A stretch of 64,000 nt of DNA from Erythrophleum ivorense (Eukaryota > Streptophyta > Magnoliopsida > Fabales > Fabaceae), in contig JAIUCV010000002.1 of the NCBI GenBank assembly GCA_026724425.1, forward strand, positions 5,001 to 69,000, in the 5' to 3' direction. The notes under the pieces were generated by a model. That model saw nothing but the letters and a program-made list of their open reading frames with translations. It was not told the DNA's origin and searched no databases. Position numbers and translations under genes: made by a program. Shown here piece by piece: positions 39,581 to 51,979 of the stretch; the first letter of the stretch is position 1; the number at the start of each line of letters is the position of its first letter.

Positions 39581-40348
39581 TTAAACTCAAACTTTAAAAA
39601 CGCCTGCGGTATTGGCACAAGGATAATTGCGTGGGTCACTTCTGCTTTGATAGTATTTTAAAAACTTTAAAATTTTGTTTTGATAGTATAATTGGGAAAA
39701 AAAAGGTGGCAAAAAAGAGTAAAAGGGCAAGGCAAAAGATGATTGGGGCGGTGGTGATTGGTCTCCCAAAATGATAGGCCGGCCGACCCAAACGCGCATG
39801 AACCCCATTGGTCCATTTAGTGGATGGTGGGCCCCCAAAATGTCTCATGATAACAGGCTTACAAGTTTCTAGGTATACGATCTCTCTCTCTAATCTCTAC
39901 CTGGCATTTCATTATGATTCAAAAGAATCAATGCTCTAATGAGTGTATCTCCACACCTTACTTTTGCTTGCTGCCTCAAAGCATTATCTTCTTTTAACTT
40001 TCAGCCATAACATATTTTCCTATCTTTCTTCAATTTTGACCTATCTTAACGCAACACATGTTAAGTTCGTCATCCTTTTGTCATTCTCACATTCCCCCAA
40101 GAAAAAAGGCCTACAGAATGATGGAATTTTCTAACTTATTCTGAGTAATTTAAAGATGATTATTGTTAATAATAAAAAAAATCAAGTGTTGACAAAATTT
40201 TTAAATTATTAATTATGGTATAGGAAATAATAAATATACGTGTATGACTTGATTGATTGATAATGATCATTCATATAAATTATGATGGTGGCTTATGAAC
40301 ATGTGAAGTACTTGTAACTGCAGGTTGTAGCTCGTGATGGGTTCAAAA

Positions 40349-40497
40349 TAGGGGTGTACATCGGCCTGGTTGGCTCTAGGGGCTCGCCCTAGCCCGGTCT
40401 AATCGGGCCCGGTCGGGCCCGGCTAAAAGTATAAATGGACATAACTTTAAACAATACTGCTCCGAGCCGGGCCGGGCCACGGGCGAAGGTATGTTCT
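40349..40497. mobile_element. hAT/MITE-like terminal fragment, GC-rich
   Basis: Opens with TAGGGGTGTACATCGGCC, very like the widespread plant hAT-type end TAGGGGTGTAAATCGGCC, followed by interleaved GGGCCCGG / CCGGGCC runs that can fold on themselves. No matching opposite end was found nearby, so this is called a fragment. Confidence 0.35.
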
Positions 40498-41154
40498 GCC
40501 CAACTCGCCTAATAGTTATTTCTTTTTTTTTAGTTATTAATATCTTGTCATCTTATTTTTTTTATTTCATTTAATTATCTCTGTATACTGCAATTTTTAT
40601 TATTTATTCAAATATTCTTTACTTCTTAATTATTTTTATCATTGATGTGAATCCTTACTGATATTTTTTTTGTTAAATAATGAAAAAATATATATTTACC
40701 TAAGACTAATTATGTTAGTATATCTTATATTTTATTTGATAATACTAGATTATTTTTTTATCACTGATACAAATATAAGAGTTCTAAAAGTCCATTGTTT
40801 TGAAATATATACCTATAAGTTTGTGTAAAAATTTTTTTATATTACAAGTATCAATTCATTATATAGTTTATATTTTTATTTTTAAATTTTTAAAATAATT
40901 TTAAATTTTAATATCTTTAAATATAAATACCTTTAACTTGACCCTTTTCAAAAATATTATTATGCTATAGAATTAATTTTGCCAAATTTTTATTACATAT
41001 ATTCATCACTCTCTCTAATGATTACGATGGAATATTCAAAAGGGTTTATTATGTATATTTTAATTCTGTTCTGGGCAATGACCCCCACTCTTATTATTAT
41101 CATAATAATAATTATCATTATTATTTTATACAAATACAAACTTTTCTTGTGCAG

Positions 41155-41265
41155 GCACACTGTAGTTCTACATTATTCCCGAGATGTGCCAAGGTGTGCC
41201 ATTTTGGGTATGAGAAACCAGACATCATGTTCTACCCATCCAATCCATCACCTGCTCCAATTTGA
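41155..41265 (+). pseudogene. exon-like fragment, unidentified
   Basis: An acceptor-like TTTTCTTGTGCAG precedes a 36-codon frame ending in a stop, with the peptide VCHFGYEKPDIMFYPSNPSP near its end. The composition is coding-like and stands out from the AT-rich surroundings. Not recognised; no neighbouring exon seen. Confidence 0.2.
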
Positions 41266-42209
41266 CAAATACATGTGTGAGTAGCATAAGGCACTTAGCC
41301 CCCGAGACATTTTTATTTGGCTTTGCTTATAGTCGTTGATATGATCAATTATATTTGCTTGCAGCTGTTCTCAATACTTCTAATTTCAATACACAAGTTA
41401 ACATTTTGAATGAGTTGGCAAAAAAGCTAAGTGAGCATTTAGGATTACTGTTGGTTGGTTGTGTTGCTAAAAAATGACCAAAGAATTAGAAGAGTTTTTT
41501 TTTTCTTATTATAGACCAATATAATATGAAGTTACATATATAAATATGTCGGCCTTATAATTGAAAAATGTATTGATATGTTTATATGCTTCTTCAGAAT
41601 TGATTTATTTTACCTATTTTACGTAAATCAAACTTGTTTAATAATTTTTTACATAATTAGTTCAAATGAGTCGACTCGACTCTCGCTAGGGTTATAAGAG
41701 CTTCACGGACTGTGTTTGGGTAGTATCAAGCATATTCATCTTTAGAAACTAAGAAGAACTTTTTACATTTACATTTTTATCTGATGCCATTTGGTACTCT
41801 CTTTTTGTAAAAAATTTACCATTGACGTAGAAAACCACAGTGCTGAAGTTCGTACAAATGACGCAAGAGGTAGATCAAAATGAGCATAGATAATGTCACC
41901 TATTACGTCATATGACTTGTTTCGTTTTGTGTGGGCTCATGTTTGGAGTAGCATATTCGCGGTTGCAAGAATTTAATGTTAAACTCGAGAAGCTTCCACG
42001 ATTGGATGAATCTGCATAAACTAGTAATGATTGTAACAAGTCTGAAAATTATAACACGTAATGAGTGGAAGGTATGGCCAATAGCTTTTCCTTTATCAGA
42101 CAAATGAGATCTTGTATTGGTTTTTTGACGTAAATATATAAATAAAAAAATTAATAATATATATATAATTTTAAAAATATATTCTAAAAATATATTAAAA
42201 AAAATTATA

Positions 42210-42290
42210 ATGCAGAGCCTGTGACTCTGCATTTATTTTTTATTTTTTGTTATAATGGGACATAGAGTCACAGTTTGACCCGTCAGTCAA
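42210..42290. repeat. left MULE terminal palindrome
   Basis: ATGCAGAG (42210-42217) pairs with CTCTGCAT (42225-42232) as an 8-bp hairpin. CTGTGACTCT (42219-42228) also pairs perfectly with AGAGTCACAG (42264-42273). TTGACCCGTCAGTCAA follows just inside. This is the mirror counterpart of the right-end structures. Confidence 0.75.
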
Positions 42291-43701
42291 TTTTTAAAAT
42301 TAAAAATATAAAAAAATTAATATTTTAATTAATTTATTTAAAATTTATAAAATAATAAAAAGTAAAATTTTAAAAAAATTATAAATTTATGGTAATAAAT
42401 ATTTTTTTAATTTATGTATTATTTAAATTTATATTAATTTTTTTCTTGTATTTTAAAAAATGTAATATCTTGAAATCTCTATATAATTTTATTAATTTTG
42501 TAATTGTTAAAAATTTTATATTTTAAGAAAATTTAATTAATTTCATTGAAATTTGTAAAAGGTGAAATTTAAATAATCATTAAAAAAAGTAAACAAGAAT
42601 TTAAATAAATTACTAAAAGTATTTCTAAAATTACATTTATATGAAATTTTTTTAATTGGGAAAAAAATATTAATTTATATATTGAAAAATATAATGACTT
42701 AATTTGTATATATAATTTGTTTATTTTTATAATTATAAGAATTTTATGTTTTGAAGAATAGGAATTAATTTTGTTTAAATTTTAAAAAATTAAAATATAA
42801 ATAATAAATTTAAAAAAAATTACGATAAGAATTCTTAAACATATAGTAAAAGTATTTGTAAAACCATAATATAATTTATTTACTGTTTAAATTTTCATAA
42901 AATTTTTTTGCTTATAAAAAAATTTCTTATTTATAGTTTGAAGAACAGAATGTCTTAATTTGTTTATATTATTTTGATAAATATTAATTAATTTTGTTTA
43001 AATTTTAAGATAAGAAATTAGAAATAATTTATTTTAAAAAATTTTTAAAAATGAAAAAAATTAGTAAAATAATTTGTAAAACGAAATAGTTATTTATATA
43101 TTTTTTGTCTAAATTTGTATAAAATTAGTTCAACTATGAAGGAAAAATTTTTAATTTGCACCATGATGAATATATTATCTGAGTTTTTTTAAATATATTA
43201 ATTGTGAAATATTAATGTTTTGAGGAATATTAAATAATTTTGTTAAGTAGGTAGATATAAAATTTAAAGTAACTATTTCAAAAAAAGTTTAGATAATAAT
43301 TTTTAAAAGAAATTTGTAAAAGTAGTTTTAAAATTATTTATAATATACGCATGGTCTATATATAAAAAATATTTTTGAAGTTGTAATTGTAAAATATTTA
43401 TGTTCTGAGAAATATTAATCAAGTTATTTTCGTATTTTTGGAGATATATTTTTTATTGTTAATGTATGAAAAAAAAATTTGTAAATGAAATATAACAATT
43501 TTAAACATATGACACTTTGAAATTAAAAAATAATGTTGTAATGTATATATAGTTATTATATAGATGTGTATATAATTGTATTAATTAATTTTTTGATAAG
43601 TTAATGTTGTTGAAGAAGGGAATAAAGTTTTTTTAAAATATATTTAAGTCTATCATTAAATAATACAAATGAACATTAAATTTGAAAAAGAATAATAGTT
43701 A

Positions 43702-46177
43702 TCAGCTGTAATGACTGCCTGTCCCACACCAAGACCTTCTCCTCATTCGCTATGTCCGACGTTGTTATGGTTGTTCTTCCTCTTCATCCTCCTCTATGTC
43801 ATTGACAAGTACTTCATTTTTTTCTTCAGACGATTCATTCTCCACTTGATGGCGAATTTGTTAAAAACTAAAATTTCATTGAGGAGATTGAATAGGTAGA
43901 ATTGGTTGATTTGGAGTGAGAAATCCTTGTTGAGGTTGGTAAGATGCCCACTGTGAGAAAGAAGTATTGCAATATTTTACACGAAATGCAGTTGGATCCA
44001 TAAATAGATGTAAATGGTACTCCGACAAATTGCATTGATTGCGGTTGAGGTGTAGAGAAAGATGACTCAATATAAGTGAACGAAGGCAATGAAGGTGTAT
44101 AGTAAGGTGCAAAGGAAGATAGACTTAGAATGCCAACGTCTACGGATGGTAGAAAGTAAGAAGAACCAACATCTCCACCAACAGTCTATGGTAAAACAGA
44201 AGAAGGACCAACGTCACCACCAGACATCGGGGCTGTAGTGTAAGATAATGATAGCATGTTCGTATGAAATTCCCTAAAGTCTTTACCAGACATTGGTTCC
44301 CTGGATGAGAGGAACCCATGGCCTCTTTCTCCTAGTCTTGCCTCTGACTTTGGAGGTCTGAATAGATTAGGTGCTGGTGAAGCTATTTGAGAAACGAACA
44401 TATCTCAATGTTCTCCTAAAGCATGCAACATGTTCGGAATATCACTGCTTGCCTAAAATCCCCATAATTAAGCGTCGGCGGGTCAATGATAATAAGTTTA
44501 TATAAGTCCTCCAACACATCAGTATGTGAAAGAGAAAATTAATTGTTAAAAATAATACATATATATTTATTTAAGGATACGTAATATAAAAATAAGAATT
44601 ATGTAAAAGTCATACCACAAAACCTTAAGAACCACTAGCAGGATGGACCCATTTTCGCGTATGTCGCTAATACCAACGCATATAATATGATGCACGATCT
44701 AGTGGTCTATCAGTAAGGTTATTCTGTGCCACTACCAAAGTCCACGAATTCCATGCTATAATGAAAACTACATGCTCTTCGCACCCAGTCTTTGTGAATC
44801 TTTCCTCTTAATTGAAGAGTATGCAGCGATCCTATATTAAATGATTTTTCTGGAATATGCTGCACCTTACCGAATGACAGAGAATACGATTAGCGTGATG
44901 CCACACAACTATCCAAAAGCAAAGTATAGGCACAGATGCACGCCATACATCAAATAACGCTAAGCAATACTTTAGAATCAATTAGATAACCTCGAGTGAG
45001 TCAAATGAAAGCCAAATGACCTACACAATAGAAGATAGTTACTTTGTGGTATAATTTTAAAACGAAAAACAAGTACCTAAATACTAACCTTATCATCCTT
45101 CATTTGATCTAACAATATTATACACCCACAAGGCATCTATTGTCGGTGGGGGGTATTGTGAAACATCTCGCCACCTATGAGGAAAGGGAGAATGCACATT
45201 AGCTTATCAATCATCGAAAAATAGCACATCTGAAAAATATATATACCTATACTTGAAACTCAGTGGGGGTCGAGTAGGATAAATAGTCATCCGATGATCA
45301 GGTTAGGGGGTTCTTCGTGGAGTAAGACAGGGAAATCGGTCTCATGCGCATAAATGAAGTAGAGTCAGATAACCACCTATGTTAACCTCGTCATAGTAGG
45401 TGACATTATACATTTCTCTATATAGATTGGCCAACACTACTAATCCTCAACTGTACTGACCAGCTTCTACAAAATCAGTAAGTAGTGGAAGATACATTAA
45501 CATAACTTTATATCTAGTCCTATCTGGCATCAAGTACCCCCCAATCAAATATAGAATGTATGCTCATACAAATTGGTAAATAGTATCATCATCTGTGTCA
45601 TCTGGCAAGTTGTTGAATGTCTAAGTCAATCAAGGAACACTCAATCTCTATCCATCCAATGTCTCAAGAGGTAGTAGTATTACACCAAGCAACTCATTAC
45701 AAACAATTGACCAATTGAAGTCTGTCCGTTCACAAACTGTATTTCCCGTGCAAGGTAAATCCAATTGGATAGTGATGTCTTACAGTATGATTGTGCACTC
45801 GCCTCTGGTAAGGTGAAATGTATGCATCTCTAGGCGCCACCGCTCAATAAAGACTGACACAAGGGCGACATTGAAGTCAAAATGATCGAGTCATAAAATA
45901 CCATAAAAACTAACTTGTATGAGATATGCGACAATGGCCAAAGGGGGATCGAATATATGATCTTGTTGTGCTATTCGTCTTATGCGTAGAATTCTATCAT
46001 CCTATATAATTATATTAGAAAAACTATCATAAATTTAGTTAACTCAACAATAAACAATAAAGTAAATTTTTTACTCACTCGTCCTTGCCACACAACTTGG
46101 GACACATATTGAAACTATAAATATAATAAAGACTCATCCTCTAGTCTAAGATATGTTGCATTCTGGTGAGGGTTCAT
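43702..46177 (-). pseudogene. plant mobile domain (PMD, MAIN-like) pseudogene of the MULE
   Basis: Starts at 46177 (MNPHQNATYLRLEDESLL, soon interrupted by a stop). Exon 1 ends at 46079 with a GTGAGT donor; exon 2 begins at 46001. The PMD is readable through stops: FYGIL, FIERWRLEMHTFHLTRGE, ELLGVILP, AYILYLIGGYLMPD, LMYLPLLTDFVEAGQYS, VLANLYREMYN. Another exon gives WRDVSQYPPPTIDALWVYNI near 45110-45175, a hallmark phrase of this family. The Pro/Ser-rich tail (43870-44401) ends in an acidic stretch and WCGTGSH at 43702, also family-typical. PMD proteins such as Arabidopsis MAIN act in silencing and cell division, and the domain is known to be carried by transposons; any activity here is lost. 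Confidence 0.8.
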
Positions 46178-46413
46178 AATAGAAACCAAAAACTCAAATA
46201 TCTATTAGTAGTAACACTAATATGTCAAATTGATGAACAATAAATCATAAGCAAATAATATAATTTTAGTACATCAAACTAATGAATAACAATTCATACT
46301 TCAAAAATATATAAGCAAATAGACACTTTCAAACTAATCATTGACAATTCATATGCAATTCATATACAAATAATTATCGACAATGAATATTTAATTCACT
46401 CCAATAACTATAA

Positions 46414-48973
46414 CTATCCTCGTGGTTGACGAGAGGGGCATGTGGCACGATTGTGTCTGATCTGTCTACATAAACCACATCTCTGGTTGTCCTTGGAGCT
46501 TTCTTGCCAATCTATCTTATTGTGTATTCGCGAAGATTTTGGCCGACCTTTATCTCGAATCATAGAATGATCAAGGACCAATCAAGGCCCGCTTGTGTAA
46601 GGCCAATAAACATCTCTTCCCATTAGACAAAATTCTGTCTTGTAAGCATTTAGAATTGTCTCCAACAGAAAAACAGTGTGCATAAATTGTAGAGAATCAA
46701 AACAAACCTTGGCACATGCAACAAAGACATGTTGACAGGGATACTTTTGGACTTGAAACTCGTCACAGTCATATGTTCTGTTCGTAAGGCTAACCTTGCA
46801 AGTTCGCCCATACTATTTATTAGAGGGATCATAGGGTTCTTCGACATCGAATTCTGAAACCCTTCTATCAAATGTAAGGACTAATAAAGTAGATACTCTT
46901 GCAGTTCTGACTGAAATCTTCTTGTGGATATCCTCAGAGAATAAGTTACCTACTTACATCTGAGCAAATGTAGTTTGTACCCACTCAACCTAATATTTAT
47001 TTAACCGATACATTGTTGCCTTGACCAAGTCAATATTGGACAGGAATCTAACACCTTCGAATACTCTATTGATACACTCGACTAAATTTGTTGTCATGTG
47101 CCCCCAACGACGTCCATCCACGTCATATACACGTAACCACCTACTTTTCGATATATCCTCAATCCAATTCACTGCTTCTGAATGCAACTGTTGGATCTCA
47201 GCCAATTTTTTATTAACCAAATGACGCTCATTCAGATAGTCGATATTCACAAACTTCTTTAACCATTTAATCATGAACGTCGTATTTAAATTACTTGCAA
47301 TATGACGTAAACAAAACATGTGATATGCATGGGGTGGTTGCCACCCATTTTCTGGGTTTGCGATTACTGCTAATATTTCATAATGACGATCAGATATCAA
47401 ATAAATATTTCGTTTGTTCGGTACCACTCGTCACCTAAGGTTACTAAGAAACCACCCCCATGCCTCATACGTTTCACCCTCAACAATGGCAAATGTAAGA
47501 TGGATAACTTTTCTAGCACCATCTTGTGAGCTGGCAATTAGCAACGTTTCCTTATATTTCCTATACAAAAATGTGTCATCTATTTGGATAATCGGTTTCA
47601 AGTGATCAAAAACATCAATGCAAAGCCTAAATATCCAAAATACCCTATGAAATATAATTGTTGCCTCTGTATCTGATGCTATTTGCGGGTATTCCTTAGT
47701 CACAAATTCAAAGTATGAGCCTGAATTGAAGTGTTGGACAATAGATAACCATCTCAGGAGAACTACATACGATCGCTCCCAATTCCCAAAAGCGATTACA
47801 ATGGCTCGTTGTTTATCCCACCATACCTTTTTGTAAGATACCGTATATCCAAAGGTGTTCAATGATATCACAAACCGAAACAGAGAGATTTTCTGTGACC
47901 ATTGATACAATATTTAATGCTATTATATCAGAGTTTAATTTCGGATGATCTTGTGATAATATAGAAAAGACACAAGTGTGTGGGCTCACATACTTTGTTA
48001 TTCTCTAATTACATCTAATACCATACTCTGGACAACAATACTCCACGTACTTCATTGATGATTGATGCACCTTGAATGTGTGGTGTCTGCGGATAAAATA
48101 AAATTTTACAACATAATTCAGTGACAGTTTATCAAAAAATCGTATGCCAACATACATCTCTTAGTCATCATGCAGATCGATGACCCCTTCCATGTCAGGT
48201 ATCTCAAATTTACTCACATTGTCATTGCTGATTTGAGACAAAAAAGTAAATGCCTGCTCAGAATACAAATTCAATGGAATTACAGGATTCCCTTCAGTAT
48301 CAGTCCCTGTAATATCATCCTCCCCATATTCATTGGCATTTGGTGGAGCATCATATTCATCCTCCACTTCAAACCTATCCATTATATCTTCAGTTGCATC
48401 TGGGGGATTGGAAGGATTGTTATGACACATCTCACCCCTCGATGAACTTGGTTGAGATATATCATTCATGAGTGACATTAGTTGAGTATTAGAAAGTTAG
48501 GTCTCAAATGGATCAACATTTCCAATATAAGAGCTAAACAAGGAGACCGATTCATCTGGTCTATTAATCTGACTTGCACATGGATTTGTCAACAATTCAA
48601 TCATATCAGTCTCTTCAACACATTGGCCCACATCATTAGTTAAGATGTGTGCATATAATTCAGGTGCCCCCAGTTAAGATAGAAAGTGTTGGTTCGCTAC
48701 CCACATGGTTTGGATATCTAAATCGTCCTCTAATGTGCACGGCAAGTACCAAGTAGGATTAAGTGATCACGGGTATCGATACATCAACTAAGATACATAC
48801 TGTCTTAACTGAACTCGTAATTTTTCTCCAACCACAACCTTCAACTACTTGAGATTAATGTCAGAGTTAACTCTTAATAATTTTAGCTTATCACAAATAA
48901 ATGTTGTTCCTTCATTAGTGTCAAAAATCTTTCCATTTGCATGAATGCATATGATTTCCTTCTTTTTACTCAT
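46414..48973 (-). pseudogene. MULE transposase pseudogene
   Basis: Single frame of about 853 codons from MSKKKEIICIHANGKIF (48973) to a stop at 46414, the usual size for MULE transposases. Domain order: N-terminal MULE region; WRKY/FLYWCH-like zinc-binding region around 47930-48090 (SPHTC, SQDHPKLNS); DDE catalytic core; degenerate SWIM finger near 46720-46800 (first Cys replaced by Tyr, PCQH kept); intact CCHC knuckle CGLCRQIRHNRATC near 46440-46486. The catalytic residues are retained: Asp in QIDDTFLY (47578-47580), Asp in LISDRH (47389-47391), Glu in NLVECIN (47076-47078). In-frame stops occur at 47431-47433, before LKVVVG, before LMYRYP, and after YTSGP, so no full protein can be made. 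Several look like CGA/CAG to stop transitions. Confidence 0.9.
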
Positions 48974-49626
48974 TGTCAATCTTTACTCAATGTCTTTGTA
49001 TAAATAATAATTAAACACAATGTATTAAAATGATCAAAGATAAAAGATACTGACAATATTACAAAGAACTTCAAACAAACAAAAGTTTTCGTGTAGAATA
49101 AAAGCTCTTGAGAATCTGTACAAATAGAAAAAAAAAACTTATCAGCATTTTCTACAAAAAAATGAAAATATATGAGGAGAAAATATGAAATAAAAAATAT
49201 TTTAAAATAAATTACAAACCTCAACAAGAATACAAAGGCTGATAAGAAAGTTCAAATCTTCAAACACATTTGGAATGAGAAATAATATAAAAATGACCTC
49301 AAATTTAAAGAACACAATGCTTGAGAACCTGTTAAAAATTTTAAAAAATAAATAATTAAATTTCTCAAGAGAAAAAAAATATGAGTATTTGCTAAGCACA
49401 TGAGAAACAAAAACTTTTTGAAAATAAAATGCAAACCTTAAAATGTAAATGAAGAACGGGAGAACATTTACTGAAGAGACAAAAACATACAAGATATCTG
49501 AAGGGGAAGAAGAATGAGCTGAGAGGAGACAGAGAAGAAGTATGCAAAAAAATAAAACACAATAAACATAGGGTCGGAGAAGAGACAAAGTATATAAGCA
49601 AAACAAAAAAAATTTACTTTTTTTTT

Positions 49627-49760
49627 ATTGACCCCCAAAATGGGGGTCAATTTTTTTACTGACCCGTGGGTCAATAATAAACTGACCCTACGCAGGTCAG
49701 TTGTTCTTAACCCTTTGAGGGTCAGTTTGACTAACCCTTAAAGGGTCAGCTTTTTAAAAA
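49627..49760. repeat. array of GACCC/GGGTC hairpins inside the right MULE end
   Basis: At least five consecutive inverted repeats share the same core: ATTGACCCCC/GGGGGTCAAT (49627-49651, perfect 10-bp stem), GACCC/GGGTC near 49660-49672, AACTGACC/GGTCAGTT near 49679-49702, then AACCCT/AGGGT and AACCCTT/AAGGGT pairs to 49750. These are candidate transposase-binding sites by analogy with subterminal repeats of other DNA transposons; that is inference. Confidence 0.8.
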
Positions 49761-49774
49761 AAATTAAAAAAATA

Positions 49775-49856
49775 GGAACGCGGAGCAACAGGCTTTGCAT
49801 CCTTCAAAATATTAAAAAATAATAATTGGGACGTGGAGCCTGTAGCTCCGCGTTCC
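49775..49856. repeat. right MULE terminal palindrome
   Basis: GGAACGCGGAGC (49775-49786) and its perfect reverse complement GCTCCGCGTTCC (49845-49856) enclose further pairing sequence, giving imperfect arms of about 28 bp around an AT-rich centre. Each arm also folds as a small hairpin. Confidence 0.85.
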
Positions 49857-49899
49857 ATATTATTATTATTTTTTAAAAAATTAGTTATATATTTAGGGA

Positions 49900-51017
49900 A
49901 TAAGTTTTAAAAGTTAGTTTTTTTTTTTTGTTTTTTTCTTTATATATTTATGTCAAAAAGCCATCTTGCATCGTTGGACGGAAAAAGAAAAAGAAAAATG
50001 ATTACTCCCTTCATATAAAAAATGAATGATTAACTTATAAAAATTAAAAATAATTAATCTTTTTAATGTTATCTCAAATAAAATTATTTTTTAAGAATAT
50101 TCATATTTAATGTATATATTTTATTTTTAAAATTAAAGACAACTACTATTCATAATTTGAAGAACTTATTTAATAAAGGGTATAATTGAAATATTATAAT
50201 TAATATACCAGATATTAGTGGTTTATTTTTTATATTTTAAACCAAATCAAGTCTTAAAAAAGTCTCTTATATATAAGACTAAATGGAGTATTTCCTTTTC
50301 TATTTATCATATTTCTTTCCTCTTGGAAATAGCAAACGACTTTTTTGATATGAAAAAGTTTAAATATACTCTTCAAGTATTTATTATTAATTTTTTAATT
50401 AAAAAAATAAGTAAAATTTTTTTATAATTCAGTATTTTATAATAATATTTAAAAACATGCATATATTATTTTTAATTACAAATAACAAAACTTAAAATTT
50501 TTTGTCAAGTGTTTCTCTTTTTGATATAACAATCAATAGTAGCAATGACAAAACTAAGCAATAAAACTAAAATGGAAAAAAATAAAAATAAAAACATAAA
50601 TACAAAAAAAAATCTTATTTCTCAATTTTCTTAATAAATTACACAAATCTTTCTTAAATTTTGTTAAAATTATATAAATCTCCCTCAAAATAAAAATTAT
50701 TTTATAATTTAATTTAATTTTAAATATTTTAACCAATATATTAATAGAAGGTATGTTAGTCAAAATATATGAAATGTAAATCAAAAAATTTAAAATTAGA
50801 CTAAAATATAAAATAATTTTTGTTTTAAGAGAAGTCTATATATGATTTAAAAATAGAAAGAAATGTATATAATTTTAACAAAATTAAAAAAAACTATATA
50901 ATTTACTTTTTTTTGTAAGGGGATGTTTAACAAGAGAGGTGAGTTAGAAAGCATCGATTAATTAAACTTAAATGGCTTACTTTGTATTGGGCCTTCATTG
51001 TGCTCCCAAGATATGTT
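49900..51017. other. AT-rich intergenic DNA, no gene seen
   Basis: Very A/T-rich sequence between the MULE and the next Copia element. Two short frames (50218-50427 +, 50554-50784 -) translate to Lys/Ile/Phe-rich peptides, as expected from base composition. Confidence 0.7.
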
Positions 51018-51022
51018 CCCTT

Positions 51023-51179
51023 AATTAGATATAATCCCTATACACAATAATTTTAGAATTAACATTGCGAATAAAAGAATTTAGCGTACCTGAAGATGCC
51101 ATTATATTGTTAATACCTTTACTTGGACAATTACAACCCACTTAGCCTCTTGGATATTAGTGAGTTATAAATTTTGAAG

Positions 51180-51228
<49 letters not shown>

Positions 51229-51622
51229 GAGAGAAGAGTACAGTGCTATTAAGTTGTTGTGCTGGTCCTTTTAAAAATAGAACATACAAACGTTCACAAT
51301 GACCAAGTCAATCACTATTAGATACACATTATATTAATTTAAGTAATTAATGATTAAAATTAATAAAACTCTCTCTCATTATCTTAACCCTTGTCAGCAA
51401 TATGATAGGAAACCTGTAAACTATCAAAGGCTATGAGTTGGGCCTCTACCAATAGGCTAGCACATGTAATCCACCTATCATAGAATACATATGTATATAC
51501 TAGGCCTCATTATATTCTAAGCTTAATAATTTATCACTTAACCAATTAATTTTAAAATATTATTTATCAAATATTTAATTAATGCTAATCCACAAGTAAT
51601 AATTAATAAAATTATTCTAACA
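51023..51622 (-). repeat. 3' LTR of the minus-strand Copia
   Basis: 600 bp, minus-strand start TGTTAGAATAATTTT at 51622, preceded by the purine-rich CCAAGTGAGAGAT. Longer than its partner mainly because of a (GA)20 tract at 51185-51225. Its outer dinucleotide has mutated (AA at 51023 where the partner has TG). Confidence 0.9.
51185..51225. repeat. (GA)20 microsatellite inside the LTR
   Basis: 41 bp of uninterrupted GA. The corresponding place in the other LTR has only a short AGAGAGAAAG, so the expansion followed insertion. Confidence 0.97.
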
Positions 51623-51979
51623 ATCTCTCACTTGGATAGCATTAATTAATTCTTTAGATTCTATACATAACAATAGAATAAAACAATCGGTACTTATTAA
51701 GCCATTACCAAATTTAGACACTAAAACCACACAAAATCACGGGATCTTATGGGAAAGCAAGTGATAGAAACAATGTTTCATAATCTAAATAAGACAGAGT
51801 TATTCAATTCAAATGACACAAAAAAATCACTGAATCTTATAGGGAAACAAGTGACATAAAACATATTAACGCAAAATCATTGAATCCTATGGAGAAACAA
51901 ATGATACACAAAACACATTACAATGAATTGAGTAGAAATAAGCTTTACAAAATTGAAAATGCATATCTCAGACTCCCAC

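Larger units (their letters stand above)
39580..42130. other. intergenic DNA with GC-rich patches, no gene seen
   Basis: A GC-rich patch at about 39715-39845 includes CCAAT-like motifs and TGGGCCC (site II-like), followed by a CT-rich stretch, so it could be an old promoter; no gene follows. A second GC-rich patch is listed at 40349-40497. Beyond 40500 the DNA is A/T-rich with an (ATT)n run near 41090-41130. Confidence 0.5.
42130..49900 (-). mobile_element. Mutator-like element (MULE) with transposase and PMD genes
   Basis: About 7.8 kb. The minus strand carries a transposase pseudogene (46414-48973) and, downstream, a plant-mobile-domain pseudogene (43702-46177). The two ends mirror each other. 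From outside inward each has an AT-rich edge, a palindrome built on a GAGCCTGT-like core (42210-42273 and 49775-49856), then GACCC/GGGTC motifs (from 42276 on the left; 49627-49760 on the right). Outer limits are estimated from where the AT-rich edges stop resembling each other; a 9-bp target duplication was not found. 42290-43700 is an AT-rich spacer without a gene. Confidence 0.75.

Noticed and set aside
49202..49674. hydrophobic minus-strand frames resembling a multi-pass membrane protein
   Set aside because: Overlapping frames in A/T-rich sequence upstream of the MULE transposase, all Phe/Leu/Ser-rich by composition; no conserved motif.
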